Shown: positions 1 through 10,610 of the stretch, in pieces
Layout: each line of letters opens with the position of its first letter
Numbering within the stretch: the stretch's first letter is position 1
Origin: Planococcus sp. MER TA 32b
Lineage (GTDB): Bacteria > Bacillota > Bacilli > Bacillales_A > Planococcaceae
NCBI GenBank assembly: GCA_023715185.1
Contig: JAMCAN010000007.1
Coordinates: forward strand, 1-41,507
Direction of reading: 5' to 3'
DNA: 41,507 bases
Translations under genes and position numbers: made by a program
Notes under the pieces: model-generated
Databases searched by the model: none
The model's input: only the letters and a program-made list of their open reading frames with translations
What the model was told of the DNA's origin: nothing

Positions 1-83
1 CCATCCCGAACACGGCAGTTAAGCTCTTTTGCGCCGATGGTAGTTGGGGGATCTCCCCCTGTGAGAGTAGGACGCCGCTGGGC
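1..83 (+). rRNA. rrf: 5S ribosomal RNA, 3' part (5' end outside window)
   Basis: The sequence matches the conserved 3' two thirds of Bacillales 5S rRNA: the CCGAACACGG segment, the GCGCCGATGGTAGT block, the G/C-run helix and the GTGAGAGTAGGACGCCGC end. About 35 nt of the 5' end lie left of the window. It is the last gene of an rRNA operon, since a strong terminator follows within about 10 nt. The exact 3' end (about 83) is judged by similarity to B. subtilis 5S. Confidence 0.95.
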
Positions 84-93
84 ACAAAGGAAA

Positions 94-127
94 GGTCGTT
101 ACCGCGCAAGCGGTAGCGGCCTTTTTT
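94..127 (+). terminator. rRNA operon intrinsic terminator
   Basis: A 12-bp stem (94-105 with 110-121, two G.U pairs) is closed by a GCAA tetraloop and followed by a T6 run. It lies directly behind 5S rRNA and ends the rrn transcript. Confidence 0.9.
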
Positions 128-231
128 GTCATAAAATTTGTCAGAAATAATGATTTTATTGTCAATAAAACGGAACCTGCCAGTAAAAGAACAGGCAAAA
201 TTACAGTAAAGGAGCTTTCGTTGAGCCGGCT

Positions 232-261
232 TTGCTCATTGATGCCAAAGTTCGTTATAAT
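232..261 (+). promoter_or_regulatory. sigma-A-type promoter of the yaaO-like gene
   Basis: A perfect -10 TATAAT (256-261) is preceded by a TTGCTC -35 (232-237) at 18 bp. Transcription would start near 268, which excludes the upstream in-frame start at 232 for the following gene. Confidence 0.65.
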
Positions 262-285
262 GGAAGGAACAAGGATGATGTGGGG

Positions 286-1728
286 ATGGACTATATGACG
301 CAACGACGCCCTTTAGTGGAAGCGTTAAAAAATTTTCAACAACAGCGGCCGGTTTCTTTTCATGTTCCCGGACATAAGCATGGGGAATTATCGGGCTTGC
401 CGAAAGAGATTCTCCCTGCTTTGCAATACGATCAAACTGAATTGAGCGGCTTGGACGACCTGCATTATCCGGAAGGGGCTATTAAAGAAGCCCAGGATTT
501 GCTGGCTGAAGCCTATAGGGCTGATCAAAGCTTCTTTTTGGTAAACGGCTCAACAAGCGGCAATTTGGCAATGATTCATGCAGTCTGCAAAGAAGGGGAC
601 CGCGTGCTGGTTCAGCGAAATTCCCATAAATCAATATTCCATGCATTGGAATTGGCCAAGTTGCGGCCAGTTTACCTGACGCCAGAGTGGAGTGAAGCAT
701 CGCACAGTGCGGAAGGCGTATCGTTAAAAACATTGCAAGATGCTATCCAGCAATATCCGGAAGCGAAAGCTTTGATTTTGACCTATCCCAATTATTACGG
801 CATGGCTGGCACGGAAATAAAAGAAATAATAAAGTACAGTCATCAATTCGATATTCCGGTATTGGTTGATGAAGCTCATGGTGCTCATTTGCTTGCCGGT
901 GGTCCATTTCCGAAGTCTGCCTTCTCTTATGGTGCAGATGCAGTAGTACAGTCTGCACACAAGACATTGCCTGCTATGACGATGGGTTCTTTTCTTCATA
1001 TAAAAGAAGAACGCATTAATGTAAAAAGGATCAGCAAATATCTGCGCATGTTCCAATCAAGCAGCCCTTCCTATTTGATCATGGCCTCATTGGATGATGC
1101 AAGAGCGTATATTCAAACGTATTCCGGACCGGATCTGCATCATTTTGTAGAGAAACGAAAGCTGTTTATAGAGAGCCTGCAGTCGATTTCAGGGCTTGAA
1201 GTTTTTGAAGCGCATGATCCGCTCAAAATCATGTTGAGGATGGCAGGATATAATGGTTTCAGACTTCAGGGAAAACTTGAAGAAATGAATGTATATGCTG
1301 AAATGGCTGATTCACGGCAAGTGGTGATGGTATTGCCATTAATGAAACAAAGTCACACCTATCCACTTGCGGAAATCAGAAGCCGGATCCGGGAAGCTGT
1401 ACAACAACTGCGAAAAGAGCAGGCGGATAACAAGCAGTTGATTACACGGCAGGAACCCGTCGCAATCAGTGAACCGGAAATCTCCTATGAAGCGATAGAT
1501 TTAGCAGATTCAGAATGGATTTCCTATACAAAAGCGATGGGGCGCCATTCGGCAGCAATGGTCACTCCCTATCCGCCGGGAGTCCCGTTAGCGTTGCCTG
1601 GAGAGATATGGACTCAAGCAAAATTAGAGCAGTTAATGGATCATTTGGCAGCAGGCGCCGTGATTCAAGGTGAACATAAACTGGCTGAAAAGCAACTTTT
1701 GGTCATACAGCATGGAGGCAATGATTAA
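286..1728 (+). CDS. yaaO: Orn/Lys/Arg decarboxylase family protein (YaaO-like)
   Basis: This is a fold-type I PLP enzyme of the basic amino acid decarboxylase family, about 480 aa. Visible marks are the N-terminal [10 protein letters not shown] motif, the STSGN phosphate-binding turn, the DEAHGAHL segment and the PLP-lysine motif SAHKT. The C-terminal part (about residue 380 onward) is the small wing domain typical of YaaO/SpeA-type short decarboxylases. The substrate (arginine, lysine or ornithine) cannot be read from sequence. The start is uncertain: ATG 286 has AAGGA about 10 nt upstream, and ATG 295 is the alternative. It is the first gene of a unit with tmk, whose start codon overlaps its stop. 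In B. subtilis csfB, xpaC and yaaN separate the rRNA operon from yaaO; here the gene follows the 5S terminator directly. Confidence 0.88.
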   Translation: MDYMTQRRPLVEALKNFQQQRPVSFHVPGHKHGELSGLPKEILPALQYDQTELSGLDDLHYPEGAIKEAQDLLAEAYRADQSFFLVNGSTSGNLAMIHAVCKEGDRVLVQRNSHKSIFHALELAKLRPVYLTPEWSEASHSAEGVSLKTLQDAIQQYPEAKALILTYPNYYGMAGTEIKEIIKYSHQFDIPVLVDEAHGAHLLAGGPFPKSAFSYGADAVVQSAHKTLPAMTMGSFLHIKEERINVKRISKYLRMFQSSSPSYLIMASLDDARAYIQTYSGPDLHHFVEKRKLFIESLQSISGLEVFEAHDPLKIMLRMAGYNGFRLQGKLEEMNVYAEMADSRQVVMVLPLMKQSHTYPLAEIRSRIREAVQQLRKEQADNKQLITRQEPVAISEPEISYEAIDLADSEWISYTKAMGRHSAAMVTPYPPGVPLALPGEIWTQAKLEQLMDHLAAGAVIQGEHKLAEKQLLVIQHGGND

Positions 1729-2372
1729 TGAACAAACCAGGATATTTTATTACCATTGAAGGGCCTGAAGGAGCGGGCAAGACGACGGCTATCGAGCAAT
1801 TGATGAAACAGCTGCAGCCTTTAGGTATCGAGGCTGTTTTGACGCGGGAACCGGGAGGCATCGAGATTGCCGAAAAGATTCGTGAAGTGATTTTGAATAA
1901 AAACCACACGGCAATGGACGGCCGTACAGAAGCGCTTCTATATGCGGCTGCACGGCGACAGCATCTGGTGGAGAAAGTGCTGCCAGCGTTGCAGCAGGGG
2001 AAAGTGGTGCTCTGCGACCGCTTTATCGACAGTTCTCTGGCTTATCAGGGGCATGCCCGTGGACTGGGCATCGACGCAGTGCTTTCCATCAATGAATTTG
2101 CGATCCAGGATACTTGGCCGGATTTGACCTTATTATTTGATGTGTCGCCTGAAATCGGTCTGCAAAGGATCGCGGCAAACAGCGGAAGAGAACAGAATCG
2201 CTTGGATATGGAGAAATTGCCATTCCACCAAAAAGTGTATGAGGGCTATCAGGAAGTTTCACGCCGATACCCTGAACGCATTGTCAGAATTGATGCTTCC
2301 AAAGAGCCGGAAGAAGTTGTGGCGTCTGCGCTGGCAGCAATTATAAAAGGCATGGAAAGTTATACAGCGTAA
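1728..2372 (+). CDS. tmk: Thymidylate kinase
   Basis: Phosphorylates dTMP to dTDP with ATP, an essential cytosolic step in dTTP supply. The 214-aa protein has the P-loop GPEGAGKT (residues 12-19), the DR(F/Y) motif in [13 protein letters not shown], and an SGREQNRLD segment in the LID region. Length and motifs are standard for bacterial Tmk. The ATG overlaps the TAA of the upstream gene (TAATG), suggesting translational coupling. It sits upstream of darA and holB, as in B. subtilis. Confidence 0.97.
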   Translation: MNKPGYFITIEGPEGAGKTTAIEQLMKQLQPLGIEAVLTREPGGIEIAEKIREVILNKNHTAMDGRTEALLYAAARRQHLVEKVLPALQQGKVVLCDRFIDSSLAYQGHARGLGIDAVLSINEFAIQDTWPDLTLLFDVSPEIGLQRIAANSGREQNRLDMEKLPFHQKVYEGYQEVSRRYPERIVRIDASKEPEEVVASALAAIIKGMESYTA

Positions 2373-2383
2373 TTAATTGTTCG

Positions 2384-2392
2384 TGTTATAAT
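2384..2392 (+). promoter_or_regulatory. extended -10 promoter candidate for darA
   Basis: TGTTATAAT is a perfect extended -10 element (TG at 2384-2385, TATAAT at 2387-2392). No convincing -35 is seen, which is usual for extended -10 promoters. It lies 39 nt before the darA start. Confidence 0.55.
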
Positions 2393-2424
2393 TATATAGA
2401 AGAAAGACCAATAAAAAGGAGTGA

Positions 2425-2760
<336 letters not shown>

Positions 2761-2784
2761 GCAGCGTTTAACGATCAAATACAT

Positions 2785-2820
2785 GACACCCGTGCTCCCT
2801 TGGAACACGGGATTTTTTTA
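2785..2820 (+). terminator. intrinsic terminator after darA
   Basis: The repeat CCCGTG...CACGGG forms a stem around a loop of about 10 nt, followed by ATTTTTTT. It separates darA from holB, which must then be transcribed by read-through or from an unseen promoter. Confidence 0.8.
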
Positions 2821-2840
2821 AAAAGGCGGAAGGTGAGCTT

Positions 2841-3833
2841 GTGCAGATGACAACCGAAGAATTCGAGCAGATGCAGCCGATTGTGATGAAGAGGCTGCAG
2901 GGGGCTTTTGAAAAAGACCGGCTGGCACATGCCTTCCTTTTTGAAGGGCCTGCCGGTTCGGGAATAAAAGAAGTGACGCATTTTTTTGTGAAGCTGCTGC
3001 TTTGCGAAAATCCGCAGCAAAATGTTCCATGTGGAACATGCAGAAGTTGCCATTTATATGATTCTGGAAATCACCCGAATATCGTCTTTATTGAGCCGGA
3101 TGGCCAAAACATCAAAATCGACCAGATCCGTGAACTGATTTATTCAATGAATAAAACCGGGTTGAATACAGGGCGCAAGATATATGTCATTCAGGAAGCG
3201 GACCGGATGAATAATGCTTCCGCCAATGCGTTGCTGAAGTTTCTGGAAGAGCCGGAATTCAATGTCACCGCTATTCTTCAGACAGAACGGCTGAATGCGA
3301 TCATGAGCACGATCCGATCCCGCTGCCAGCTTGTGTCGTTTCAGCCATTGTCGCGCCCTGTACTAATGGAAAAGCTGATTGCGGGGGGCATGACGGCTTC
3401 TATGGCTGCAACAGTCAGCATGCTGACGCAAAGTGAAGAAGAGGCTTTGGCACTGAGTGCGGATGAACAGTTTCCACAGGCAAGAAAAACAGTTTTAAAA
3501 CTGGTTGAAGTGGTCAGTAACAATGTACACGATGCCCTTTTAATGCTTCAATCGGACTGGCTTCCGTTGTTTAAGGAAAAAGAAGATACCGAAAGAGGCC
3601 TGGACATGTTATTATTTGCTTATCGGGACATTGCCTCGGTAAAGGCAGGACTCGAGACAGCAAGAACGTATCCAGACATGGAAGAAACTTGGAAGCAGAT
3701 GGCTCTTCAGCGTTCTTTTACTGTGTTGTCAACACAGCTGCAGGCCATTTTACAGGCCAAACAGCAATTGCCTCGCAATATGAACCGAACGCTGCTGATG
3801 GAGCAATTAATGCTGAATCTGCGGGAGGGGTAA
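2841..3833 (+). CDS. holB: DNA polymerase III subunit delta'
   Basis: Clamp-loader delta' subunit, 330 aa. The AAA+ fold is recognisable, with a degenerate P-loop GPAGSGIK (residues 36-43) in which the lysine is displaced by one residue; delta' does not need ATP hydrolysis. A four-cysteine zinc module (C55, C64, C67, C70) follows. The AAA+ core shows NALLKFLEEP and the SRC arginine-finger motif in IRSRCQLVSF. The GTG start is chosen because AAGGTG lies 5 nt upstream; ATG 2847 is an alternative. It is followed 3 nt downstream by ricT, so the two are probably cotranscribed. Confidence 0.96.
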   Translation: MQMTTEEFEQMQPIVMKRLQGAFEKDRLAHAFLFEGPAGSGIKEVTHFFVKLLLCENPQQNVPCGTCRSCHLYDSGNHPNIVFIEPDGQNIKIDQIRELIYSMNKTGLNTGRKIYVIQEADRMNNASANALLKFLEEPEFNVTAILQTERLNAIMSTIRSRCQLVSFQPLSRPVLMEKLIAGGMTASMAATVSMLTQSEEEALALSADEQFPQARKTVLKLVEVVSNNVHDALLMLQSDWLPLFKEKEDTERGLDMLLFAYRDIASVKAGLETARTYPDMEETWKQMALQRSFTVLSTQLQAILQAKQQLPRNMNRTLLMEQLMLNLREG

Positions 3834-3836
3834 AAA

Positions 3837-4649
3837 TTGTATAATGTCATAGGAGTCCGCTTTAAAAAAGCGGGTAAAATATATTATTTCGATCCAGGTG
3901 AATTTACGATCGAAAAAGATGATTATGTCATCGTTGAAACAGCTCGTGGAGTGGAATACGGAAAAGTGGTCGTACCGGTCAAGACGGTCGGCGAAAACGA
4001 TGTCGTATTGCCGCTGAAACAAGTCGTGCGTGTAGCAAGTGAACGTGACCGCCAACAGGTGGAAGATAACCGCCAGGAAGCGCAGCGCGCATTTGAAACG
4101 GGTACAGGCAAGATTGAAGAACATCGGCTCGATATGAAACTGGTTGATGTGGAATATACATTTGACCGCAATAAAGTGATATTTTATTTCACTGCGGAAG
4201 GCCGTGTCGATTTCCGGAACCTTGTAAAGGATCTGGCGTCAATATTCCGGACGCGCATCGAACTTCGCCAAATCGGTGTAAGGGATGAAGCGAAAATGCT
4301 CGGAGGCATAGGACCATGCGGACGCATGCTTTGCTGTTCGACATTCCTGGGCGATTTTGAACCGGTATCGATCAAAATGGCCAAAGATCAGAATCTGTCT
4401 TTGAATCCATCAAAAATTTCCGGCTTATGCGGGCGTTTGATGTGCTGCCTCAAATATGAGAATGATGAATATGAGCAGGCGAAAAAAGAAATGCCGGATG
4501 TCGGCACCCGGGTTGCGACTCCGGACGGCGAAGGCCGCGTTGTCAGTATGAATATTCTGGAGCGCGTATTGAAAATCCGCCTTTCTGAGCAGGAACAGAC
4601 ACTTGAATACGCATTAAGTGAGATAATGGACCAAGGAACGAGAGCGTGA
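3837..4649 (+). CDS. ricT: RicT (YaaT), PSP1-domain regulatory iron-sulfur protein
   Basis: RicT forms the Ric (Y) complex with RicA (YmcA) and RicF (YlbF), which in B. subtilis stimulates RNase Y-dependent mRNA maturation and affects competence, biofilm formation and sporulation. The 270-aa protein is near identical in layout to B. subtilis YaaT. The conserved cysteines C161, C166, C167, C198, C203 and C204 sit in the paired motifs GPCGRMLCC and GLCGRLMCC, which ligate iron-sulfur clusters. The start is TTG 3837 with GGGAGGGG 6 nt upstream, 3 nt after holB ends. Its presence in a lineage lacking the local sporulation genes fits its wider RNA-processing role. Confidence 0.96.
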   Translation: MYNVIGVRFKKAGKIYYFDPGEFTIEKDDYVIVETARGVEYGKVVVPVKTVGENDVVLPLKQVVRVASERDRQQVEDNRQEAQRAFETGTGKIEEHRLDMKLVDVEYTFDRNKVIFYFTAEGRVDFRNLVKDLASIFRTRIELRQIGVRDEAKMLGGIGPCGRMLCCSTFLGDFEPVSIKMAKDQNLSLNPSKISGLCGRLMCCLKYENDEYEQAKKEMPDVGTRVATPDGEGRVVSMNILERVLKIRLSEQEQTLEYALSEIMDQGTRA

Positions 4650-4659
4650 GGTGGTTGGT

Positions 4660-5022
4660 GTGAAAGATAAGAACTTTTTGGATACAGTGATGGATTTTGA
4701 GCAGCAGCTGGAATCGATGCAGCAGCAATTCCGGGAATTGAAAGCAGTGGTGGCGCATACGATGGAAGAACATCATGCGCTGCAGCTGGAAAATCATCAT
4801 TTGCGTGCGCGCCTGGATGAACTTCATGAAGCGGTCCCGGAAGCTGCAGCGGCTGTGGATCCTGTTAAACTCGAAAGAGCGGTCATGGATATCGGCGAAG
4901 GCTATGATAATCTGGCCCGCCTTTATCACGAAGGCTATCATGTCTGCCATGTGCATTTTGGCAGTTCCCGAAAAGGTGATGATTGCCTGTTCTGCCTTTC
5001 ATTTTTAAACAAGCAGAATTGA
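4660..5022 (+). CDS. yabA: Replication initiation control protein YabA
   Basis: Negative regulator of chromosome replication initiation that bridges DnaA and the sliding clamp DnaN. The protein is 120 aa. An N-terminal coiled coil (about residues 5-55, [12 protein letters not shown] through [10 protein letters not shown]) provides tetramerisation. The C-terminal zinc domain shows [17 protein letters not shown], with the His/Cys ligands of the family. GTG 4660 is preferred over GTG 4651 because GAGGTGG lies 5 nt before it and the N-terminus then aligns with B. subtilis YabA. It follows ricT by 10 nt. Confidence 0.94.
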   Translation: MKDKNFLDTVMDFEQQLESMQQQFRELKAVVAHTMEEHHALQLENHHLRARLDELHEAVPEAAAAVDPVKLERAVMDIGEGYDNLARLYHEGYHVCHVHFGSSRKGDDCLFCLSFLNKQN

Positions 5023-5035
5023 TGGCAAATTCAAC

Positions 5036-5076
5036 AAAAGCTTCTGTCACTTCGTGTGGCGGCAGCTTTTTGTTTT
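5036..5076 (+). terminator. probable intrinsic terminator after yabA
   Basis: AAAAGCT (5036-5042) pairs with AGCTTTT (5064-5070), with further pairing around a CAC-TTC-GTG hairpin inside, and T-rich sequence follows. The inner part is imperfect, so strength is uncertain. Confidence 0.5.
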
Positions 5077-5093
5077 GTGGAGGAGTTGAAAAT

Positions 5094-5831
5094 ATGCTGT
5101 TGGACGACGAACGGCTGGATTATTTATTGGCGGAGGAATTGCGGATTATTCAAAGCCCATCCGTATTCTCGTTTTCACTCGATGCGGTTTTATTGGCGCG
5201 GTTCGCTTATGTGCCGCTGAAACGCGGGAAGATTGTGGATTTATGTACAGGAAACGGGGCCATTCCGCTGTTTTTAAGCGCTAGGACGGAATCCCGGATC
5301 ATTGGTGTCGAGCTGCAGGAGCGACTTGTGCATATGGCCGAGCGCAGTGTGGCGTATAACAGGCTGGAGGAACAGATCAGTATTCTGCAGGGCGATGTCA
5401 AAACGATTCCGGAAACGCTCGGTTTTGAGAAATACGATGTGGTGACATGCAATCCCCCTTATTTTCCAGCGGATAATATGAGCGATAAAAATATCAGCGA
5501 ACATATGGCGATTGCGCGCCACGAGCTCTATTTGACGCTGGACGAGGCGGTGCGTTCTGCCAGCCAGTTATTGAAGCAGGGCGGCAAAGCGGCCTTTGTG
5601 CACCGCTCAGGAAGGCTGATCGACTTGATCACGGCCATGCGCGCCAATCGGCTGGAGCCGAAGCGGGTAAGATTGGTCTACCCGAAAGCCGGGAAAGAAG
5701 CGAATACTTTATTGATTGAAGGAATAAAAGACGGCAAGCCTGATCTGAAAATCCTGCCTCCGCTGATTGTTTACGGAGACGACGGGGAATACACGGAAGA
5801 AGTGCGGGAAATGCTTTATGGAGACAAATAG
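5094..5831 (+). CDS. trmN6: tRNA1(Val) N6-adenine methyltransferase-like protein (YabB)
   Basis: SAM-dependent N6-adenine methyltransferase of the YabB/YfiC (TrmN6) family, 245 aa. Motif I is [10 protein letters not shown] (49-58), the acidic SAM ribose contact lies in IIGVELQ, and the catalytic NPPYF is at 120-124. The N-terminal [15 protein letters not shown] is highly conserved in the Bacillus orthologue. The substrate (A37 of a tRNA) is known for E. coli YfiC and inferred here. The start at ATG 5094 has GGAGG at 5079-5083; a longer in-frame extension would run through the terminator-like hairpin. The 3' end overlaps yazA by 14 nt. Confidence 0.92.
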   Translation: MLLDDERLDYLLAEELRIIQSPSVFSFSLDAVLLARFAYVPLKRGKIVDLCTGNGAIPLFLSARTESRIIGVELQERLVHMAERSVAYNRLEEQISILQGDVKTIPETLGFEKYDVVTCNPPYFPADNMSDKNISEHMAIARHELYLTLDEAVRSASQLLKQGGKAAFVHRSGRLIDLITAMRANRLEPKRVRLVYPKAGKEANTLLIEGIKDGKPDLKILPPLIVYGDDGEYTEEVREMLYGDK

Positions 5832-6084
5832 CCATTATTTCTATGTGCTTGAATGTGCCGACAATTCCTATTACGCGGGCTATACCAATGATTTGCAGAA
5901 ACGGCTGGATACACATAATGCCGGCAAAGGCGCGAAATACACCCGCTCGAGAGGGCCGGTGAAAGTGATCCATTTCGAAGAATTTGAAACAAAGACGGCA
6001 GCGATGAAGGCGGAATATGCCTTCAAGCAATTAACGAAAGCGAAAAAAATCCGTTATATTGCTGAAGGAAAGGAGCAGGCCTGA
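5818..6084 (+). CDS. yazA: GIY-YIG nuclease-superfamily protein YazA
   Basis: An 88-aa single-domain GIY-YIG protein of the UPF0213 (YazA/YhbQ) group. The GIY and YIG strands correspond to HYFYVLEC and YYAGYT (18-23), followed by the conserved arginine of LQKRL and the KGAKYTR segment. E. coli YhbQ-type proteins cleave DNA in vitro, but the cellular role is unknown. The start [10 protein letters not shown] matches the B. subtilis N-terminus. It lies within the end of trmN6 and overlaps the next start by 1 nt, so it is embedded in one operon with rsmI. Confidence 0.93.
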   Translation: METNSHYFYVLECADNSYYAGYTNDLQKRLDTHNAGKGAKYTRSRGPVKVIHFEEFETKTAAMKAEYAFKQLTKAKKIRYIAEGKEQA

Positions 6085-6953
6085 TGAAATCCCAGAAAAG
6101 TTTTCAGGAAACAACAGCAACTTTATATCTCGTTGCCACGCCGATCGGCAATTTAGAAGACATGACGGTCCGCGCACTGCGCATTTTGAAAGAAGCCGAT
6201 ATCATCGCAGCGGAAGACACGAGAAATACAAAAAAACTGTGTAATTACTTTGATATACAAACAAAACTGGTCAGCTATCACGAGCATAACCAGGAAAGCG
6301 GCGGCCATAAAATACTCGGCTATCTGGAAGAAGGCAGATCTGTGGCGCTTGTCAGTGACGCAGGCATGCCGTGCATATCCGACCCAGGTGAAGATATCGT
6401 GAAGCGCGCGGTAGCGGAAGGGTTTCCGGTCGTGCCGGTCCCCGGAGCCAACGCAGCACTCAGTGCGCTTATCGCATCAGGCATAGCGCCTCAGCCGTTC
6501 CAATTCTACGGCTTCCTGTCACGGGGTAAAAAAGAGCGTCAGGCTGAACTTGAGCTGTTGAGCCAAAACCGCGAGACGCTTATTTTCTATGAAGCGCCGC
6601 ACCGTTTGAAGGAAAGCCTGAAAAGCATCCAGAAGAATTTCGGCAATGACCGCCGGATTGTTCTGGCGCGTGAAGTGACCAAGAAGTTCGAGGAATTTCT
6701 GCGTGGCACTGTGGAACAAGCGGTGGAATGGTCGGACGCCAATGAAATACGCGGTGAATTCTGTATCGTCATTGAAGGCAATGCGGAACCGGATCTTATC
6801 GAAACATCGGTTTGGTGGGAAGATCTATCCATAGAAGAACATGTTGAAGAAGTGATGGAGCGGGAACAGCTTTCGTCCAAAGAGGCGATCAAAAAAGTTT
6901 CAACAGACCGGAAATTGTCGAAACGGGATGTTTACCAGGCTTATCACACCTAA
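6084..6953 (+). CDS. rsmI: 16S rRNA 2'-O-ribose C1402 methyltransferase RsmI
   Basis: Methylates the ribose of C1402 in the decoding centre of 16S rRNA. The 289-aa protein belongs to the tetrapyrrole methylase fold family. The N-terminal signature LYLVATPIGNLEDMT, the AEDTRNT motif, SDAGMPCISDPG and VPGANA are all present. The start overlaps the yazA stop (TGATG) and AAAGGAG lies about 8 nt upstream. It ends the yabB-yazA-rsmI unit and converges on abrB, with a shared terminator between them. Confidence 0.97.
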   Translation: MKSQKSFQETTATLYLVATPIGNLEDMTVRALRILKEADIIAAEDTRNTKKLCNYFDIQTKLVSYHEHNQESGGHKILGYLEEGRSVALVSDAGMPCISDPGEDIVKRAVAEGFPVVPVPGANAALSALIASGIAPQPFQFYGFLSRGKKERQAELELLSQNRETLIFYEAPHRLKESLKSIQKNFGNDRRIVLAREVTKKFEEFLRGTVEQAVEWSDANEIRGEFCIVIEGNAEPDLIETSVWWEDLSIEEHVEEVMEREQLSSKEAIKKVSTDRKLSKRDVYQAYHT

Positions 6954-6956
6954 AGA

Positions 6957-6990
6957 AAAAACCGGGGCGCACAGGCGCTCCGGTTTTAAA
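6957..6990. terminator. bidirectional terminator between rsmI and abrB
   Basis: A 13-bp near-perfect stem (AAAACCGGGGCGC / GCGCTCCGGTTTT) with an ACAG loop is flanked by an A-run on the left and a T-run on the right, so it can serve rsmI on the plus strand and abrB on the minus strand. Confidence 0.85.
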
Positions 6991-6995
6991 AAAAC

Positions 6996-7274
6996 TTATT
7001 TTTTCAAGTTGCCCTGAATTTCTTTCATCAGCATTTCTGCGCCTTCAGAGCTCAAGACCAATTTACCGCCGACAAGTTTCATGTTGTCGTCCGATACTTC
7101 ACCTGTTACAGCGCAAGTCATGTTCGGCATGTATTTTTTCAAGATGATCTTGTCGTCATCGACATAGATCTCCAAAGCGTCTTTCTCTGCAATGCCCAAT
7201 GTGCGGCGCAATTCGATCGGAATAACTACACGGCCCAATTCGTCAACTTTACGTACAATACCTGTTGATTTCAT
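6996..7274 (-). CDS. abrB: Transition-state regulator AbrB
   Basis: A 92-aa DNA-binding transition-state regulator. The N-terminal swapped-hairpin AbrB domain (residues 1-50) carries the DNA-contact stretch RKVDELGRVVIPIELRR, essentially identical to B. subtilis AbrB. The C-terminal half (from about residue 54) is the multimerisation domain. In Bacillus AbrB represses post-exponential genes including spoVG, which is also in this window. The gene lies alone on the minus strand, divergent from metG, exactly as in B. subtilis. GGGGGACG upstream of the ATG serves as ribosome-binding site. Confidence 0.97.
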   Translation of the reverse strand: MKSTGIVRKVDELGRVVIPIELRRTLGIAEKDALEIYVDDDKIILKKYMPNMTCAVTGEVSDDNMKLVGGKLVLSSEGAEMLMKEIQGNLKK

Positions 7275-7343
7275 AATATTCGTCCCCCTTGTATTTTATA
7301 AATGTTTTCGCCAAAATTCGACAATTACCACTTCCTGTCATAA

Positions 7344-7372
7344 ATCATACCAACTACTTTCTTCCAGGTCAA
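7344..7372 (-). promoter_or_regulatory. sigma-A-type promoter of abrB
   Basis: On the minus strand TTGACC (7372-7367) and TATGAT (7349-7344) are separated by exactly 17 bp, about 70 nt before the abrB start. Confidence 0.8.
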
Positions 7373-7544
7373 CAAAAAACTATTGAATTTATAATGAAAT
7401 ACCAAAATTTATGGCACATATTCTTGAAGTGTTGAAAAAAGACCCGCTTTAACTGGCAAAGTTTCGACAATTGGCAAAATTAAACAGAAAATTTAGATAT
7501 AATAATTTTACAGTAAATTCCTTGGAGCGCCTAAGATTGAAAGA

Positions 7545-9565
<2,021 letters not shown>

Positions 9566-9580
9566 ATCATGATCAGAAGG

Positions 9581-9612
9581 TGGTCCGCTTGACTAAGCGG
9601 ACCATTTTTATT
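9581..9612 (+). terminator. intrinsic terminator after metG
   Basis: TGGTCCGCTT (9581-9590) pairs with the complementary arm at 9594-9603 around a short loop, followed by ATTTTTATTA. Confidence 0.85.
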
Positions 9613-9653
9613 ATGGTGAATTTTGCGGTTTTTTGGGAGAAGGCACAGGCAAT

Positions 9654-9683
9654 TTGTCATGTAAAAAAGATGTTTTGTTATAC
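9654..9683 (+). promoter_or_regulatory. promoter candidate for tatD
   Basis: TTGTCA (9654-9659) and TTATAC (9678-9683) are separated by 18 bp. It lies between the metG terminator and tatD, so tatD probably has its own transcript. Confidence 0.5.
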
Positions 9684-9755
9684 AAATGTAATATTACTGA
9701 GAAGAAAGAAATGAAGTTTACAGATAAAATAAAGCTTAGCGTAAGGAGAATGCAT

Positions 9756-10523
9756 ATGTTTATTGATACTCACGTACATTTAAATGCTGACCAATACGAC
9801 GATGATTTAAAAGAAGTCATCGAACGCGCATTAGAAAATAATGTTACAAAAATGATTGTTATCGGTTTTGATCGAAAAACGATTGAACGCGCGATGGCAT
9901 TAATAGAAGAATACGATTTCCTTTATGCGGTGATTGGCTGGCATCCGGTTGATGCGGTTGATTGCACGGATGAAGATTTAGAATGGATCGAAGAACTCTC
10001 GGCACATCCGAAAGTCGTCGGCATCGGAGAAACAGGCTTGGATTATCATTGGGACAAATCGCCCAAAGACGTCCAGCAGGAAGTTTTCCGCAAGCAGATC
10101 CGGCTGGCGAAAAAACTGCAGCTGCCGATCATCATCCATAACCGCGAAGCGACAGAAGACGTCCTGACTATCCTGAAAGAGGAAAATGCGGCGGAAGTCG
10201 GCGGCATCATGCACTGCTTCGGCGGAAGCGTCGAAACGGCCCAGATCAGCATCGACATGAATTTCATGATTTCGCTTGGCGGACCGGTAACATTCAAGAA
10301 TGCCAAAAAGCCTAAGGAAGTCGCGGCAGAGATTCCGCTCGAACATCTATTGATCGAAACGGACGCGCCTTATCTTGCGCCTCACCCTTACCGCGGAAAA
10401 CGCAATGAGCCTTCCTACGTAACGCTGGTGGCGGAAGAGATCGCCCGCTTGAAGGATTTGCCGGTGGAAGAAGTGGCAAAAATCACCACTAGGAACGCTG
10501 AAAAATTCTTTAAATTGAATTAA
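9756..10523 (+). CDS. tatD: TatD-family metal-dependent hydrolase (DNase)
   Basis: A TIM-barrel metallohydrolase of the TatD family, 255 aa, orthologous by position to B. subtilis YabD. Metal ligands are visible in the N-terminal FIDTHVHLN motif (H6, H8), GETGLDY, IIHNREA and IETDAPYLAP. Family members act as 3'-5' exonucleases or deoxyribonucleases; the in vivo role here is inferred. The start at ATG 9756 has TAAGGAG 7 nt upstream, while ATG 9750 is too close. Reading further upstream would place the start before the probable promoter. Confidence 0.93.
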   Translation: MFIDTHVHLNADQYDDDLKEVIERALENNVTKMIVIGFDRKTIERAMALIEEYDFLYAVIGWHPVDAVDCTDEDLEWIEELSAHPKVVGIGETGLDYHWDKSPKDVQQEVFRKQIRLAKKLQLPIIIHNREATEDVLTILKEENAAEVGGIMHCFGGSVETAQISIDMNFMISLGGPVTFKNAKKPKEVAAEIPLEHLLIETDAPYLAPHPYRGKRNEPSYVTLVAEEIARLKDLPVEEVAKITTRNAEKFFKLN

Positions 10524-10552
10524 AGAGAAAAAATAGCGGGAACCCGTTCTAA

Positions 10553-10582
10553 TTGACACGCATGTAAATGAGTCTATATAAT
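10553..10582 (+). promoter_or_regulatory. strong sigma-A-type promoter of the yabE-like gene
   Basis: A perfect TTGACA (10553-10558) and a perfect TATAAT (10577-10582) are separated by 18 bp. The start site falls near 10588, which supports the TTG start at 10611. Confidence 0.85.
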
Positions 10583-10610
10583 CACACAGGTGAATGAGGA
10601 GGAGTTACAT

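Noticed and set aside
724..1056. A 110-aa minus-strand open frame inside the yaaO-like gene.
   Set aside because: It is antisense to conserved decarboxylase sequence and has the composition of a frame shadow.
10534..10550. Small CGGG-AA-CCCG inverted repeat after tatD as a terminator.
   Set aside because: The stem is only about four base pairs with a two-base loop and no T-run.
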